Below, piece after piece: positions 9,001-15,860 of a stretch of DNA of 38,678 nucleotides. The notes under the pieces were generated by a model, which saw only the letters and a list, made by a program, of their open reading frames with translations, made no database searches and was not told the origin of the DNA. Positions within the stretch are counted from its first letter, which is position 1; every line of letters starts with the position of its first letter. The stretch is from CAYNNP01 sp964398215. Its GTDB lineage: Bacteria; Planctomycetota; Planctomycetia; Pirellulales; Pirellulaceae. Position numbers and translations under genes: made by a program. The stretch lies in NCBI GenBank assembly GCA_964398215.1, contig CAYNNP010000036.1:1-38678 (forward strand), read 5' to 3'.

Positions 9001-9587
9001 GAAAGTGCTGTGCCGCCTTGTGCCCACCACCAAACGATCTTGTGGCCTTGGTACAGCAAGCCTCGGTCGAACAGATTCTTGAGGCTCCACCAAACGCTTT
9101 CGACATAGCTTTGATGATAAGTCACATACGCCTTTTCCAGGTCAACCCAGAACCCCAGCCGCTGTGTTAGCGTTTGCCATTCTTGCATGTAGCGCCAAAC
9201 ACTCTGTTGGCACTTTTGGATAAACGGCTCGACCCCAAAGGCCTCGATGTCTTCCTTGCTGTGGATACCGAGTTCCTTGCCGACTTCGACTTCGACGGGC
9301 AAGCCGTGCGTGTCCCAGCCAGCCTTGCGTTCGCAGCGGAAACCACGCATCGTTTTATAGCGTGGAAAGACATCTTTGATGCTGCGCGTCAGGCAGTGGC
9401 CCGGGTGCGGCATGCCGTTGGCGGTCGGTGGGCCTTCAAAGAAAACGAAGGAGGGGGCATCCGCTCGGCGGCGCAGCGATTCCTTGTAAATGTCATTGTC
9501 TTCCCAAAACTCTAAAATCTTCTGTTCCAACTCAGGAAACTTGGGGCTTCCCTCGAACTTACGAAATGGGCTAACAGGAGTAGACAT
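6099..9587 (-). CDS. ileS: Isoleucyl-tRNA synthetase, long eukaryote-like (type 2) form
   Basis: Class I synthetase charging tRNA-Ile; cytoplasmic. 1162 residues, much longer than the type 1 bacterial enzyme (about 930-940). Catalytic signatures: FEGPPTANGMPHPGHCL carrying the HxGH motif at residues 61-64, and KMSKS at 693-697 followed by KRNY, as in type 2/eukaryotic enzymes, rather than the type 1 LGN. The editing (CP1) domain with VWTTTPWTLPSNT lies near residue 225-245. The catalytic-domain DWALSRERYWGTPLP and the ICWYDSGAMPF-like segment (VIDCWYDSGAMPFAQ) are present. The C-terminus is an extended anticodon-binding region. The start is ATG at 9587, with a TTG just before it. The gene is followed by purN with a one-base overlap. 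Type 2 assignment rests on length and motif context. Confidence 0.97.
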   Translation of the reverse strand: MSTPVSPFRKFEGSPKFPELEQKILEFWEDNDIYKESLRRRADAPSFVFFEGPPTANGMPHPGHCLTRSIKDVFPRYKTMRGFRCERKAGWDTHGLPVEVEVGKELGIHSKEDIEAFGVEPFIQKCQQSVWRYMQEWQTLTQRLGFWVDLEKAYVTYHQSYVESVWWSLKNLFDRGLLYQGHKIVWWWAQGGTALSAGEVGQGYREVADPSVYVLFPLVDQPSRSLVVWTTTPWTLPSNTFAAVNPKLEYSVVRDDETGGELVIASALVETIAAKIKRELPVVETVTGESLLGKRYVPPFSHYRDSLGDPQGELLNGEMQHKYWRVVDANFVTTDSGSGIVHQAPAFGEVDHDVLVEQSKRFVEDEKLELLCAIGPDGKFTDDFPEQKGVWVKDADKPISRMLRESGKLLLLDQYRHDYPFCWRASDDPLIQFPRESWFIRTTKFRDLMLKNNSQIGWLPEHIKTGRFGNFLESNVDWALSRERYWGTPLPIWVCSETGKGEAICSYDELLAKPDVQGTEVWTDAKAANPELADDLRVHKPYIDEVTYASPFADGARMKRVTEVIDCWYDSGAMPFAQWGWPHQGEEDFKDQFPADFISEALDQTRGWFYSQLAISTMLFGEGSEIYEGDRADAVTKTPMSDLGYPHPFRNCIVLGLMLSQWYENNAKPARLLLEESETKDFPDETFSKKVGKMSKSKRNYRSPQEIFDRYGADALRWYFFAGQAPWNSIIYADGAIKESIPEFLLRTWNVFSFFTIYAEIDGFDPTTATGADDQLTPASLQSSPSYRPVSERTEIDRWILSELNQMIDEVVTKMDALDNYNACQAITQFVDGLSNWFVRRSRDRFWASDKQSPEKLDAYWTLYECMLQLTKVIAPFVPFLAETLWHQLTGPFSGKTLKSVHLCDYPAADAQQIDAGLSKSMKLLREIASLGRAARAEAKLKVRLPLSKVEVVLSDDSEIAWLQSHDDLVREELNVKAVDYTTDGDQYVQYNVVPNFKRLGPKVGKQVPAVKKALAEADGNQLLQQLQQNGSVQLSLPDGDVELDNEDIEVRLQARDGWAAAQGSGCVVVLNAEVTDELRIEGVAKDLIRNIQSQRKDIGCEYTDRILVGVESEQADTLAAVETHGQMIRDETLCDKLTLGPISGVTAAETDLGNIYVQRVV

Positions 9588-9812
9588 CAACAGTGCTTAG
9601 ATGTGGCGGAATTCGTTTGATTTTCAAGAGCGAAAAAGAACGCTCGATGTTCGGACGCCAGCAAGTTTCTTTGCCATGGAATCCGAATCCGCAATTGTAG
9701 CGTTCGTTTCAGAATTGCAGTAAGGGTACGTTTTTCAGCAGCAAAGCCGAATTCCCGACGCTCGAGCGTGTTCACATTGGACAGCACCCGCCCAACGACA
9801 CATACTCCTAAG

Positions 9813-10733
9813 ATGATTAACAGACGAGAAACCTATCGATACGTGCTGCCGTTTTTGGCTGCTTCCAGTGTCTTGCGGGCCAGTCCAGCGGAAAAACCTC
9901 CGCTGAAGTTTGGTGTGATTGCGGACCCTCAGTATGCGGATGCTGATTCACGTGGTTCGCGATTCTATCGGAATTCATTGAAGAAATTGCGGCTCGCAAT
10001 CGACCAATTGAACCAACAGCCGCTGGACTTTGTGATCACTCTGGGTGACACCATTGATCGGGACATTTCGAGCTTTGACAATATCATCCCGCTATACCGT
10101 CGCAGTCAGGCGCCAGTAAAGTTCTTGTTGGGCAACCATGACTTTGAAGTCGCCGATGGCGAACAACCAAACGTCTTGGACAAACTTTCGATGGAAGCAC
10201 CGTATTACAGTTTCCAAGAAAATGGCTGGCGAATTGTGGTTCTGGATGGCACTGAGATGTCGACGTACCGCCACCAAAAAGGCACCAAAGAACACCTCGC
10301 TGCGCTGGCAACATTAGAAAAACTAAAGCAGCAAAAGCGCCCTAATGCCCAGTCGTGGAACGGCGGGGTTTCCAACACGCAGCTCCAGTGGCTAAGCCAG
10401 ACTTTGGCAAAGAGTGAAAAGGCTGGAGAGAGTGTCATTGTGTGCAATCATTTTCCGTTATTGCCCAATGGGGACGCTCATAATCTCTGGAATGCTGACG
10501 AGGTTTTGAGTTTGATCCGAAAGCACCGGGGAACTGTGAAAGCGTATTTCAATGGGCACAATCACAAGGGGCGTTACCTGCAAGATCAGGGCACCCACTA
10601 TTTGAACTTCAAAGGCATGGTCGAAACGGCCGAGACCAGTGCGTTCGCAACGGTAACATGCCTGGCAGACCGAATCCTCGTGCATGGTTACGAAGCCGAA
10701 CCATCGCGGAACCTGACGGACGTTGCAAATTGA
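9813..10733 (+). CDS. Exported ADPRibase-Mn-like metallophosphoesterase
   Basis: Calcineurin-type phosphoesterase, 306 residues from ATG 9813. The N-terminus MINRRETYRYVLPFLAASSVLRA looks like a signal with an RR pair (possibly Tat). All metal motifs are intact: Asp38 and Gln40 in GVIADPQYAD, Asp79 in LGDTID, GNHD at 107-110, VCNHFPLLP, and GHNH at 248-251. FGVIADPQYAD followed by RFYRNSLKKLRLAI, and the tail NFKGMVETAETSAFATV, closely resemble the Mn-dependent ADP-ribose/CDP-alcohol diphosphatase family (ADPRM), which hydrolyses phosphoanhydrides. The vertebrate and plant enzymes are cytosolic; this one appears exported, which suggests scavenging of nucleotide diphosphate compounds. Divergent from ileS across about 225 bases with no ORF of note. 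Confidence 0.85.
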   Translation: MINRRETYRYVLPFLAASSVLRASPAEKPPLKFGVIADPQYADADSRGSRFYRNSLKKLRLAIDQLNQQPLDFVITLGDTIDRDISSFDNIIPLYRRSQAPVKFLLGNHDFEVADGEQPNVLDKLSMEAPYYSFQENGWRIVVLDGTEMSTYRHQKGTKEHLAALATLEKLKQQKRPNAQSWNGGVSNTQLQWLSQTLAKSEKAGESVIVCNHFPLLPNGDAHNLWNADEVLSLIRKHRGTVKAYFNGHNHKGRYLQDQGTHYLNFKGMVETAETSAFATVTCLADRILVHGYEAEPSRNLTDVAN

Positions 10734-10908
10734 ATCTTGCTGCTGCGTTAGCCTCCATGTTTGGGCATATAGTAAGTAGAATGTTCGCTTGTGTCGCGAC
10801 TTGTGCTCCGTTTTCAAATGTGGACAGCGGCTTCCGGTCTTCCGAATGCGGCAAGGTTCGACCGACACAGTGAAAGCCTATCCCAATAGATATTTAGTAG
10901 AGAATTTC

Positions 10909-13512
10909 ATGCGTAGTTTCTTGTTATCGATGTTGGTGTTGCTGAGTCTTTCGACGACACATGCCGAAGAAATGATTTGTCGATACTGCCAACAAGCTGG
11001 GCAACGGCTGCCACTGGGAATCGATCTTGATGGCAAGCACCACTACGCGCCTGACCGTCAGGTCGACGTGCTGCACATCAAACTAGATGTAACGCCGGAC
11101 TTTTCCCGCCGCACTGTCTCCGGCACCACCTCGATCACAGCCACGCCGATTTCCGAACCGGTCACACTTCTGCGTTTGGACGCCAAGGATATCCATGTCA
11201 AAGAAGTGCGCTGCGACCAAGTGAACGTCGCCGATTTCGTTTCTACTCGTGATGAACTTCAGATATTGCTTGCCAAACCCATCGCGCCGGGCCAAAAATT
11301 CACCGTTGAAATCGACCATCACGCGCAACCCATCGCGGGGCTGTACTTTCGCACGCCGGAGATGGGGTACCCTGAGTCCGACACACACATTTGGACCCAA
11401 GGCGAAACGCACGAGTCACGTTATTGGTTCCCATGTTTCGATTATCCGAATGAACGATCGACTTCCGAGGTCATCTGTCATGTCCCACCGAAGATGACGG
11501 TCTTGAGCAACGGAAAAAAAATTAGCGAAGCCCGTGACGCCGACGGACTGAAAGTGGTGCGTTGGCTGCACGAGAAACCGCACGCCAACTATCTGATCTG
11601 CTTGGTCGCCGGGCACCTTGAGAAACTACAAAAGCAACATCGCAACATTCCACTCGGTTTCTACACGCAGCCAACCTTGTTTGCGCACGCAAAGAATTCG
11701 TTTCGCGATACGCCAGACATCATGGCCTTCTTCGAGCAAGAGATCGGCGTGGATTTCCCCTGGCCCAAGTACGACCAAGTGACCATTCGCGACTTCACCG
11801 CTGGCGGGATGGAGAACACGACGCTTACCACGTTGTCTCACGGTACCATTTTTGCCGAGGCGACCGAAAACATTCGCTCGACACGACGGTTGGATGCCCA
11901 CGAGATGGCGCACCAATGGTTTGGTGACTATGTGACGTGCAAGGACTGGAGTCACCTTTGGCTTAACGAAGGTTTCGCAACCTACTACACACATCTCTAC
12001 GAAGGCCATAAGTTCGGACGCGACGCAATGTTGTACGGACTGTTCCGAGACGCCACCAACCGGATCCTGACTCAAAAGAACGATAAGAAACCGATCGTCT
12101 ACAACGGTTACAAAAATGCAATGGAGCAATTCGACTATCGGTCATACCCCAAGGGCAGCTGGGTGTTGCACATGCTAAGGTCACAGCTTGGCCCCGATTT
12201 GTACCGCAAATGCATCAAGGCGTATCTTGAAAAGCATGCCCTGACAAGCGTCGTTTCGGATGACCTGCGTCAAGTGATCGAAGAACACAGCGGCCGATCG
12301 ATGGATCGCTTTTTCGATCAATGGGTCTACCACCCTCGACATCCCGACCTAAAGATTTCATACAAGTGGATGCCAAAGGAGCAGTTGGCCAAGGTCACAA
12401 TCAAACAGACTCAAAAGGTCGACGACAACGTGCTCTTGTATCGATTTCCAACGAAACTACGGTTCATTGTCGATGGCAAAACCGTCGACCACGAAATCGA
12501 AGTACGTGAAACCGAAGAAGACTTTTATGTCACGCTCGATGCCCAGCCTTCGGTGGTCCGGTTCGATCCGGAATACACAATTCTGGCGGACGTGTCCTTC
12601 GACAAACCAAACCAATTGGTAAAAGGGCAGATCGAAAACCAAGCGGACATGGTCGGGCGACTGTTCGCATGCCGGCTGCTTGAAGACCGCAAGACGCACG
12701 AATCTGTTCAGATGCTGGAAAAGGCACTTAACGAAGACCCATTCTTTGGAGTACGAATCTCGGCAGCTCGGGCACTGGCCAAACATGAGTCTGACGAGGC
12801 ATTTGAAGTCCTGGAAAAGAGCTGGAAGAATCAAAAAGACGCTCGAGTGCGTTTAGCTGTCGTCGAAAAACTAACCAACCGATACGCGGAACAAACTCCC
12901 AAACTGATTGCGGATATCCTTGGTGTCGAAAAGAACCCTGCCATCCAAGCCGCAGCGATCAAGGGACTCGGTCGCTTTCACGGTGACGCGTCCAAAAAAC
13001 AGATCGTCAAGTACTTGCGATCCAATTCGTTCCGCAATGAACTGGCCGTGGCTGCGATCCAGGCCATCCGCAAGCAAAACGATCCCTCGTACAGGAATCC
13101 TTTGCTAGACACGCTGAAGCAAGAGGAAAGTCGCTTTTCCGCGCGTGACTTCGGACGCGGCCTTGAGACACTCGCACATGTTTCCCGATTGCAAGATGAC
13201 AATGATGTACGCGACTTTCTAGCGACTTTCATTAACCATCCGAAATTAACCGTTCGGACAGCTGCGATCGGAGCACTTGGAACGCTCGGTGATCCAAAGT
13301 CGATTTCGATCTTGGAAGCGTTCGCTGATTCCAGCGACCAGCGAATCGATCAGGCCACAGATCAGGCGCTCAGCAAGCTTCGGGAATCAAAACCGACTGC
13401 GCCTCAGGAGTTGATCGAACTACGCAAAGAAATGGCGACAATGAAGAAGGAAAGCAAAAAGGTTCTTTCCGAATTGAAAGAGTTGCGTGAACAGTTAAAG
13501 GCGCAGGAGTGA
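10909..13512 (+). CDS. Secreted M1 family zinc aminopeptidase with HEAT repeats
   Basis: 867 residues from the ATG that begins a Sec signal peptide (MRSFLLSMLVLLSLSTTHAEE); an upstream in-frame start at 10789 would hide it. The mature protein begins with a CxxC pair (Cys24, Cys27), followed by the M1 N-terminal beta domain. The catalytic domain has the exopeptidase motif GGMEN at 299-303, the zinc motif HEMAH at 331-335 and the third ligand Glu354 in WLNEGFATYY, the exact M1 spacing. After about residue 575 come HEAT-like helical repeats (FGVRISAARALAKH, then ARVRLAVVEKL and LTVRTAAIGALGTLGD). The last 40 residues are Lys/Glu-rich coiled coil. Likely role: periplasmic or extracellular peptide trimming. 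The HEAT tail replaces the usual ERAP1-like C-terminal domain. Confidence 0.93.
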   Translation: MRSFLLSMLVLLSLSTTHAEEMICRYCQQAGQRLPLGIDLDGKHHYAPDRQVDVLHIKLDVTPDFSRRTVSGTTSITATPISEPVTLLRLDAKDIHVKEVRCDQVNVADFVSTRDELQILLAKPIAPGQKFTVEIDHHAQPIAGLYFRTPEMGYPESDTHIWTQGETHESRYWFPCFDYPNERSTSEVICHVPPKMTVLSNGKKISEARDADGLKVVRWLHEKPHANYLICLVAGHLEKLQKQHRNIPLGFYTQPTLFAHAKNSFRDTPDIMAFFEQEIGVDFPWPKYDQVTIRDFTAGGMENTTLTTLSHGTIFAEATENIRSTRRLDAHEMAHQWFGDYVTCKDWSHLWLNEGFATYYTHLYEGHKFGRDAMLYGLFRDATNRILTQKNDKKPIVYNGYKNAMEQFDYRSYPKGSWVLHMLRSQLGPDLYRKCIKAYLEKHALTSVVSDDLRQVIEEHSGRSMDRFFDQWVYHPRHPDLKISYKWMPKEQLAKVTIKQTQKVDDNVLLYRFPTKLRFIVDGKTVDHEIEVRETEEDFYVTLDAQPSVVRFDPEYTILADVSFDKPNQLVKGQIENQADMVGRLFACRLLEDRKTHESVQMLEKALNEDPFFGVRISAARALAKHESDEAFEVLEKSWKNQKDARVRLAVVEKLTNRYAEQTPKLIADILGVEKNPAIQAAAIKGLGRFHGDASKKQIVKYLRSNSFRNELAVAAIQAIRKQNDPSYRNPLLDTLKQEESRFSARDFGRGLETLAHVSRLQDDNDVRDFLATFINHPKLTVRTAAIGALGTLGDPKSISILEAFADSSDQRIDQATDQALSKLRESKPTAPQELIELRKEMATMKKESKKVLSELKELREQLKAQE

Positions 13513-13575
13513 ATTCGGCGTCACTTGAAACGAATTTCGCTGGATTCTCGCGTCTTGATTCCTTATCTTGGTGTC

Positions 13576-13580
13576 GGAGG
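13576..13580 (+). promoter_or_regulatory. Shine-Dalgarno site deciding the start at 13588
   Basis: GGAGG with 7 bases before ATG 13588. It supports this start over a TTG 63 bases upstream in the same frame. It is one of the few clear ribosome-binding sites in the window. Confidence 0.7.
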
Positions 13581-13587
13581 TACCGGT

Positions 13588-14052
13588 ATGACATCAACCG
13601 ATGCAAATCATCCAACGTTCACCCTGCGGTCACTCTTGATTGCGACGACGTTCATTGCAATCTTGATCGGCTGGTGCGTGGATCATGCGCGAATGCTGAA
13701 TATGCAAATGGAATTACAGTCGCGGCTAGCGGGAAAAGAAAAACTGGAAGACCCAATGGAACGACAGTTCATGACACCCACTGTTGTGGGAAAGGAATTG
13801 AAAGACATTCCTTTGTTGGAGATCCTAGCTGACAGAAAGATCACTTCTTCATCAGCTAAGAACTTTCAGGGCGCCGCAAATTACGTCGCCGCTCCAGACG
13901 TTTTAACGAACACGGCAAACTGCCAGATCTATTGGTTCGATTTGGACGTTAGTGGAACCACACGTACTGAGGGCGTCGTGTCTGACTTCAGTATCCTCGT
14001 GAAAGACGGTACGGTCACGCACTATCGCCCCGGTGAATCTTTAAACCTCTAG
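13588..14052 (+). CDS. Small single-pass membrane protein, planctomycete type
   Basis: 154 residues. A short polar start (MTSTDANHPTFTLRS) leads into one membrane helix (LLIATTFIAILIGWCV, residues about 16-32). This 'F-T-L-R-S-L-L' plus single helix layout is frequent in planctomycete hypothetical proteins. A charged segment and a mostly beta C-terminal domain follow (about residues 90-154, ending HYRPGESLNL), which would face the periplasm or outside. No catalytic motif is visible and I do not recognise the C-terminal domain. It begins 75 bases after the M1 aminopeptidase stop and could be in the same transcript. Confidence 0.75.
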   Translation: MTSTDANHPTFTLRSLLIATTFIAILIGWCVDHARMLNMQMELQSRLAGKEKLEDPMERQFMTPTVVGKELKDIPLLEILADRKITSSSAKNFQGAANYVAAPDVLTNTANCQIYWFDLDVSGTTRTEGVVSDFSILVKDGTVTHYRPGESLNL

Positions 14053-14151
14053 CGAAAATCCGTCGTGAGACTGTCTCGCTTCTTGCATATTGCTCTACGC
14101 ATTTCGGATCACAGGGGAGATCGGTTGCCGCGGTCTTCAGCACGTAATCGA

Positions 14152-14394
14152 ATGAGTGCGCCGCGAACCAATGACGAATTGGTTTGGCGCATGGTCAATC
14201 CCCAAGGTTCTCAGTATGTGACTCAGCAAGCGATCCGATCGATCACGAAGAATCCATTTCCCGATCCCAAAATCGAGAAGCAACTCCATTCCATTCAAAA
14301 TCGTTTGACACGGGCCAATATGGGCGACAGAACGCCAGCAAAACTCATCGCCAAAGCACAAGCCGCGATACAGAAAGTATCGAAAGACGAATAG
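14152..14394 (+). CDS. Possible small hypothetical protein
   Basis: An 80-codon open frame from ATG 14152 (MSAPRTNDELVWRMVNPQGS), ending KAQAAIQKVSKDE. The composition looks protein-like: charged, no low-complexity runs, a helical Lys/Ala-rich end and balanced third codon positions. The frame continues upstream to a GTG at 14065, but that extension (RLSRFLHIALRISDHRGDR) is less convincing. No signal peptide, membrane segment, known motif or clear ribosome-binding site. It could be a real small gene, the remnant of a longer one, or chance. It sits in the otherwise empty stretch between the small membrane protein and the amidase. Confidence 0.4.
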   Translation: MSAPRTNDELVWRMVNPQGSQYVTQQAIRSITKNPFPDPKIEKQLHSIQNRLTRANMGDRTPAKLIAKAQAAIQKVSKDE

Positions 14395-14556
14395 CCGGTG
14401 GTGCGTTTATTGAATAAGCACGTCGTTTTTCTTTTTCTTGACAGCGCGCAATGTGTCGCCGTTGCCTGAACTATTCTGCTTGCAAAACGGGCGACACCTA
14501 TCGATACTGAGCACAACGATAAAACTAACTGCGAAGCAGCGACAGCATGTAGCCCC
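14395..14556. other. Intergenic region upstream of the amidase gene
   Basis: An exact TTGACA lies at 14438-14443, but no good -10 hexamer follows at 16-18 bases, so a promoter is only possible. No ORF, hairpin-plus-U-run or repeat was seen. If the small ORF at 14152 is not real, the gene-free stretch is 14053-14556. Confidence 0.35.
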
Positions 14557-15624
14557 ATGCGTCAGCTAACCAAATCGCAGGATCACCTACGTTCTTTTGG
14601 GACTAGCACATTGTTTTTACGGTTGCTGTTCGTTCTTGCCGTTTTCGTTCTACCGATTTCCTTTGCTGCGGCTGAAGAACCAAAAGTTGGACAAGAAGTC
14701 AAACGGTCGGGCGACGAGATACTTATCTGTGGACGTTTGTTTCACACGACCGCTCCCGTAGTACTATGGACAGACGCCGGTGGCTACGACGCGTATCGCG
14801 TGGAACGCCGCTTCAGTGATTTTTCCAAATCCTCTTGGACAGAGTCGGTCAAACAAATCAAGACTCTCAATTCCCCGAATCGATATGGCTTGCGCAAAGA
14901 AAGCCTGACCAAGGAACAAATCGAAAAGGTTCGTGGTGGCGGCTGGGATTTACAAACTTTGCAGCAAGTCGTTGATCAATTTGTAATTCACTACGACGTT
15001 TGTGGGACAAGCGAAACCTGTTTTCGTGTTCTGCACGATAACCGCGGTCTGAGCGTTCACTTTATGCTGGACGTAGACGGAACGATCTACCAGACGCTTG
15101 ATTTAAAAGAACGCGCCTGGCATGCCACCATTTCAAATGGACGGTCGATTGGTATCGAGATCGCAAACATTGGCGCGTACGCTCCCTCAGCAAAGCAAAC
15201 GCTGGACAAATGGTACACCAAGGACGATTCAGGCAAGACGCTGCTGCGTTTGCCGAAACCATCGAGCACGATGGGGATCAGGACAAAGTCCTTTGTTGGC
15301 AGTCCTATTCGTAACGAACTAGTTCGTGGCAATGTACAAGGCACCAACCTAGTTCAGTACGACTTGACGCCACAGCAATACGAATCGCTGATCAAGCTAA
15401 CGGCAACACTGTGCTGGGTTTTTCCAAAATTGGATTGCAAGTATCCGACCGATGAACGCGGCAATCTAATCACTCGAAAATTGCCAGACGAAGACTGGGA
15501 GAAGTATCGTGGCGTCTTGGGACATTACCACGTACAGGAGAACAAGATTGATCCGGGTCCGGCGTTTCAATGGCAGCGCGTTGTCGGTGGCGCGAAAAAG
15601 TTATTAGCTGAAATCGAAAAGTAG
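14557..15624 (+). CDS. Secreted N-acetylmuramoyl-L-alanine amidase (Amidase_2/PGRP type)
   Basis: Zinc amidase that cuts the bond between MurNAc and the stem peptide. 355 residues. The N-terminus is basic, followed by a hydrophobic signal (LRLLFVLAVFVLPISFAAAEE, about 21-41), so the enzyme is exported. The Amidase_2 fold is visible in residues about 138-345: first zinc ligand His145 in QFVIHYDVCG, the core SVHFMLDVDGTIYQTLDLKERAWHA, SIGIEIANIGAY, then GHYH (322-325) and Asp332 in KIDPGPAFQW, which supply the remaining ligands. Spacing between these last ligands is about one residue shorter than in AmpD. An extra N-terminal segment (42-137) is not recognised. Planctomycetes have thin peptidoglycan, so this is a plausible remodelling or scavenging enzyme. 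Confidence 0.85.
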   Translation: MRQLTKSQDHLRSFGTSTLFLRLLFVLAVFVLPISFAAAEEPKVGQEVKRSGDEILICGRLFHTTAPVVLWTDAGGYDAYRVERRFSDFSKSSWTESVKQIKTLNSPNRYGLRKESLTKEQIEKVRGGGWDLQTLQQVVDQFVIHYDVCGTSETCFRVLHDNRGLSVHFMLDVDGTIYQTLDLKERAWHATISNGRSIGIEIANIGAYAPSAKQTLDKWYTKDDSGKTLLRLPKPSSTMGIRTKSFVGSPIRNELVRGNVQGTNLVQYDLTPQQYESLIKLTATLCWVFPKLDCKYPTDERGNLITRKLPDEDWEKYRGVLGHYHVQENKIDPGPAFQWQRVVGGAKKLLAEIEK

Positions 15625-15860
15625 CGATTCAACAATCCGCTTTGCGCATTAGCGTCTTTTTGCCAAGCCCACAGGATAACAGCACCAGGCGACGGCCATT
15701 GGGGTGGAAATCGGCAAGTTCTATCGGGGTTTGATTCGAGAATTTCGTTTGGTCTGCTAAACTTGATTCCTCCCGCCTTTCCCAAATGGTAGCGTTTCGC
15801 GGTAACCCTGGTTTACCGAAACGTTGTCCCCATCCTTTGAAAACCGAAGCCTGTATTCAG
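15625..15860 (+). promoter_or_regulatory. Intergenic region with a possible extended -10 for the DUF1549-DUF1501 pair
   Basis: TGCTAAACT at 15755-15763 resembles an extended -10 element and would give a leader of about 90 bases before ATG 15861. A TTGATT at 15731-15736 is 21 bases upstream, too far for a standard -35. No ORF or hairpin terminator for the amidase gene was seen here. Confidence 0.25.

Noticed and set aside
9587..9787. 66-codon minus-strand frame upstream of ileS
   Set aside because: It overlaps the ileS start by only one base, but its translation has no motif or signal, and the region is better read as the divergent control region of ileS and the phosphoesterase.
14438..14477. 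TTGACA followed by TATTCT as a promoter for the amidase
   Set aside because: The spacing is 28 bases; no suitable -10 exists at 16-18 bases.
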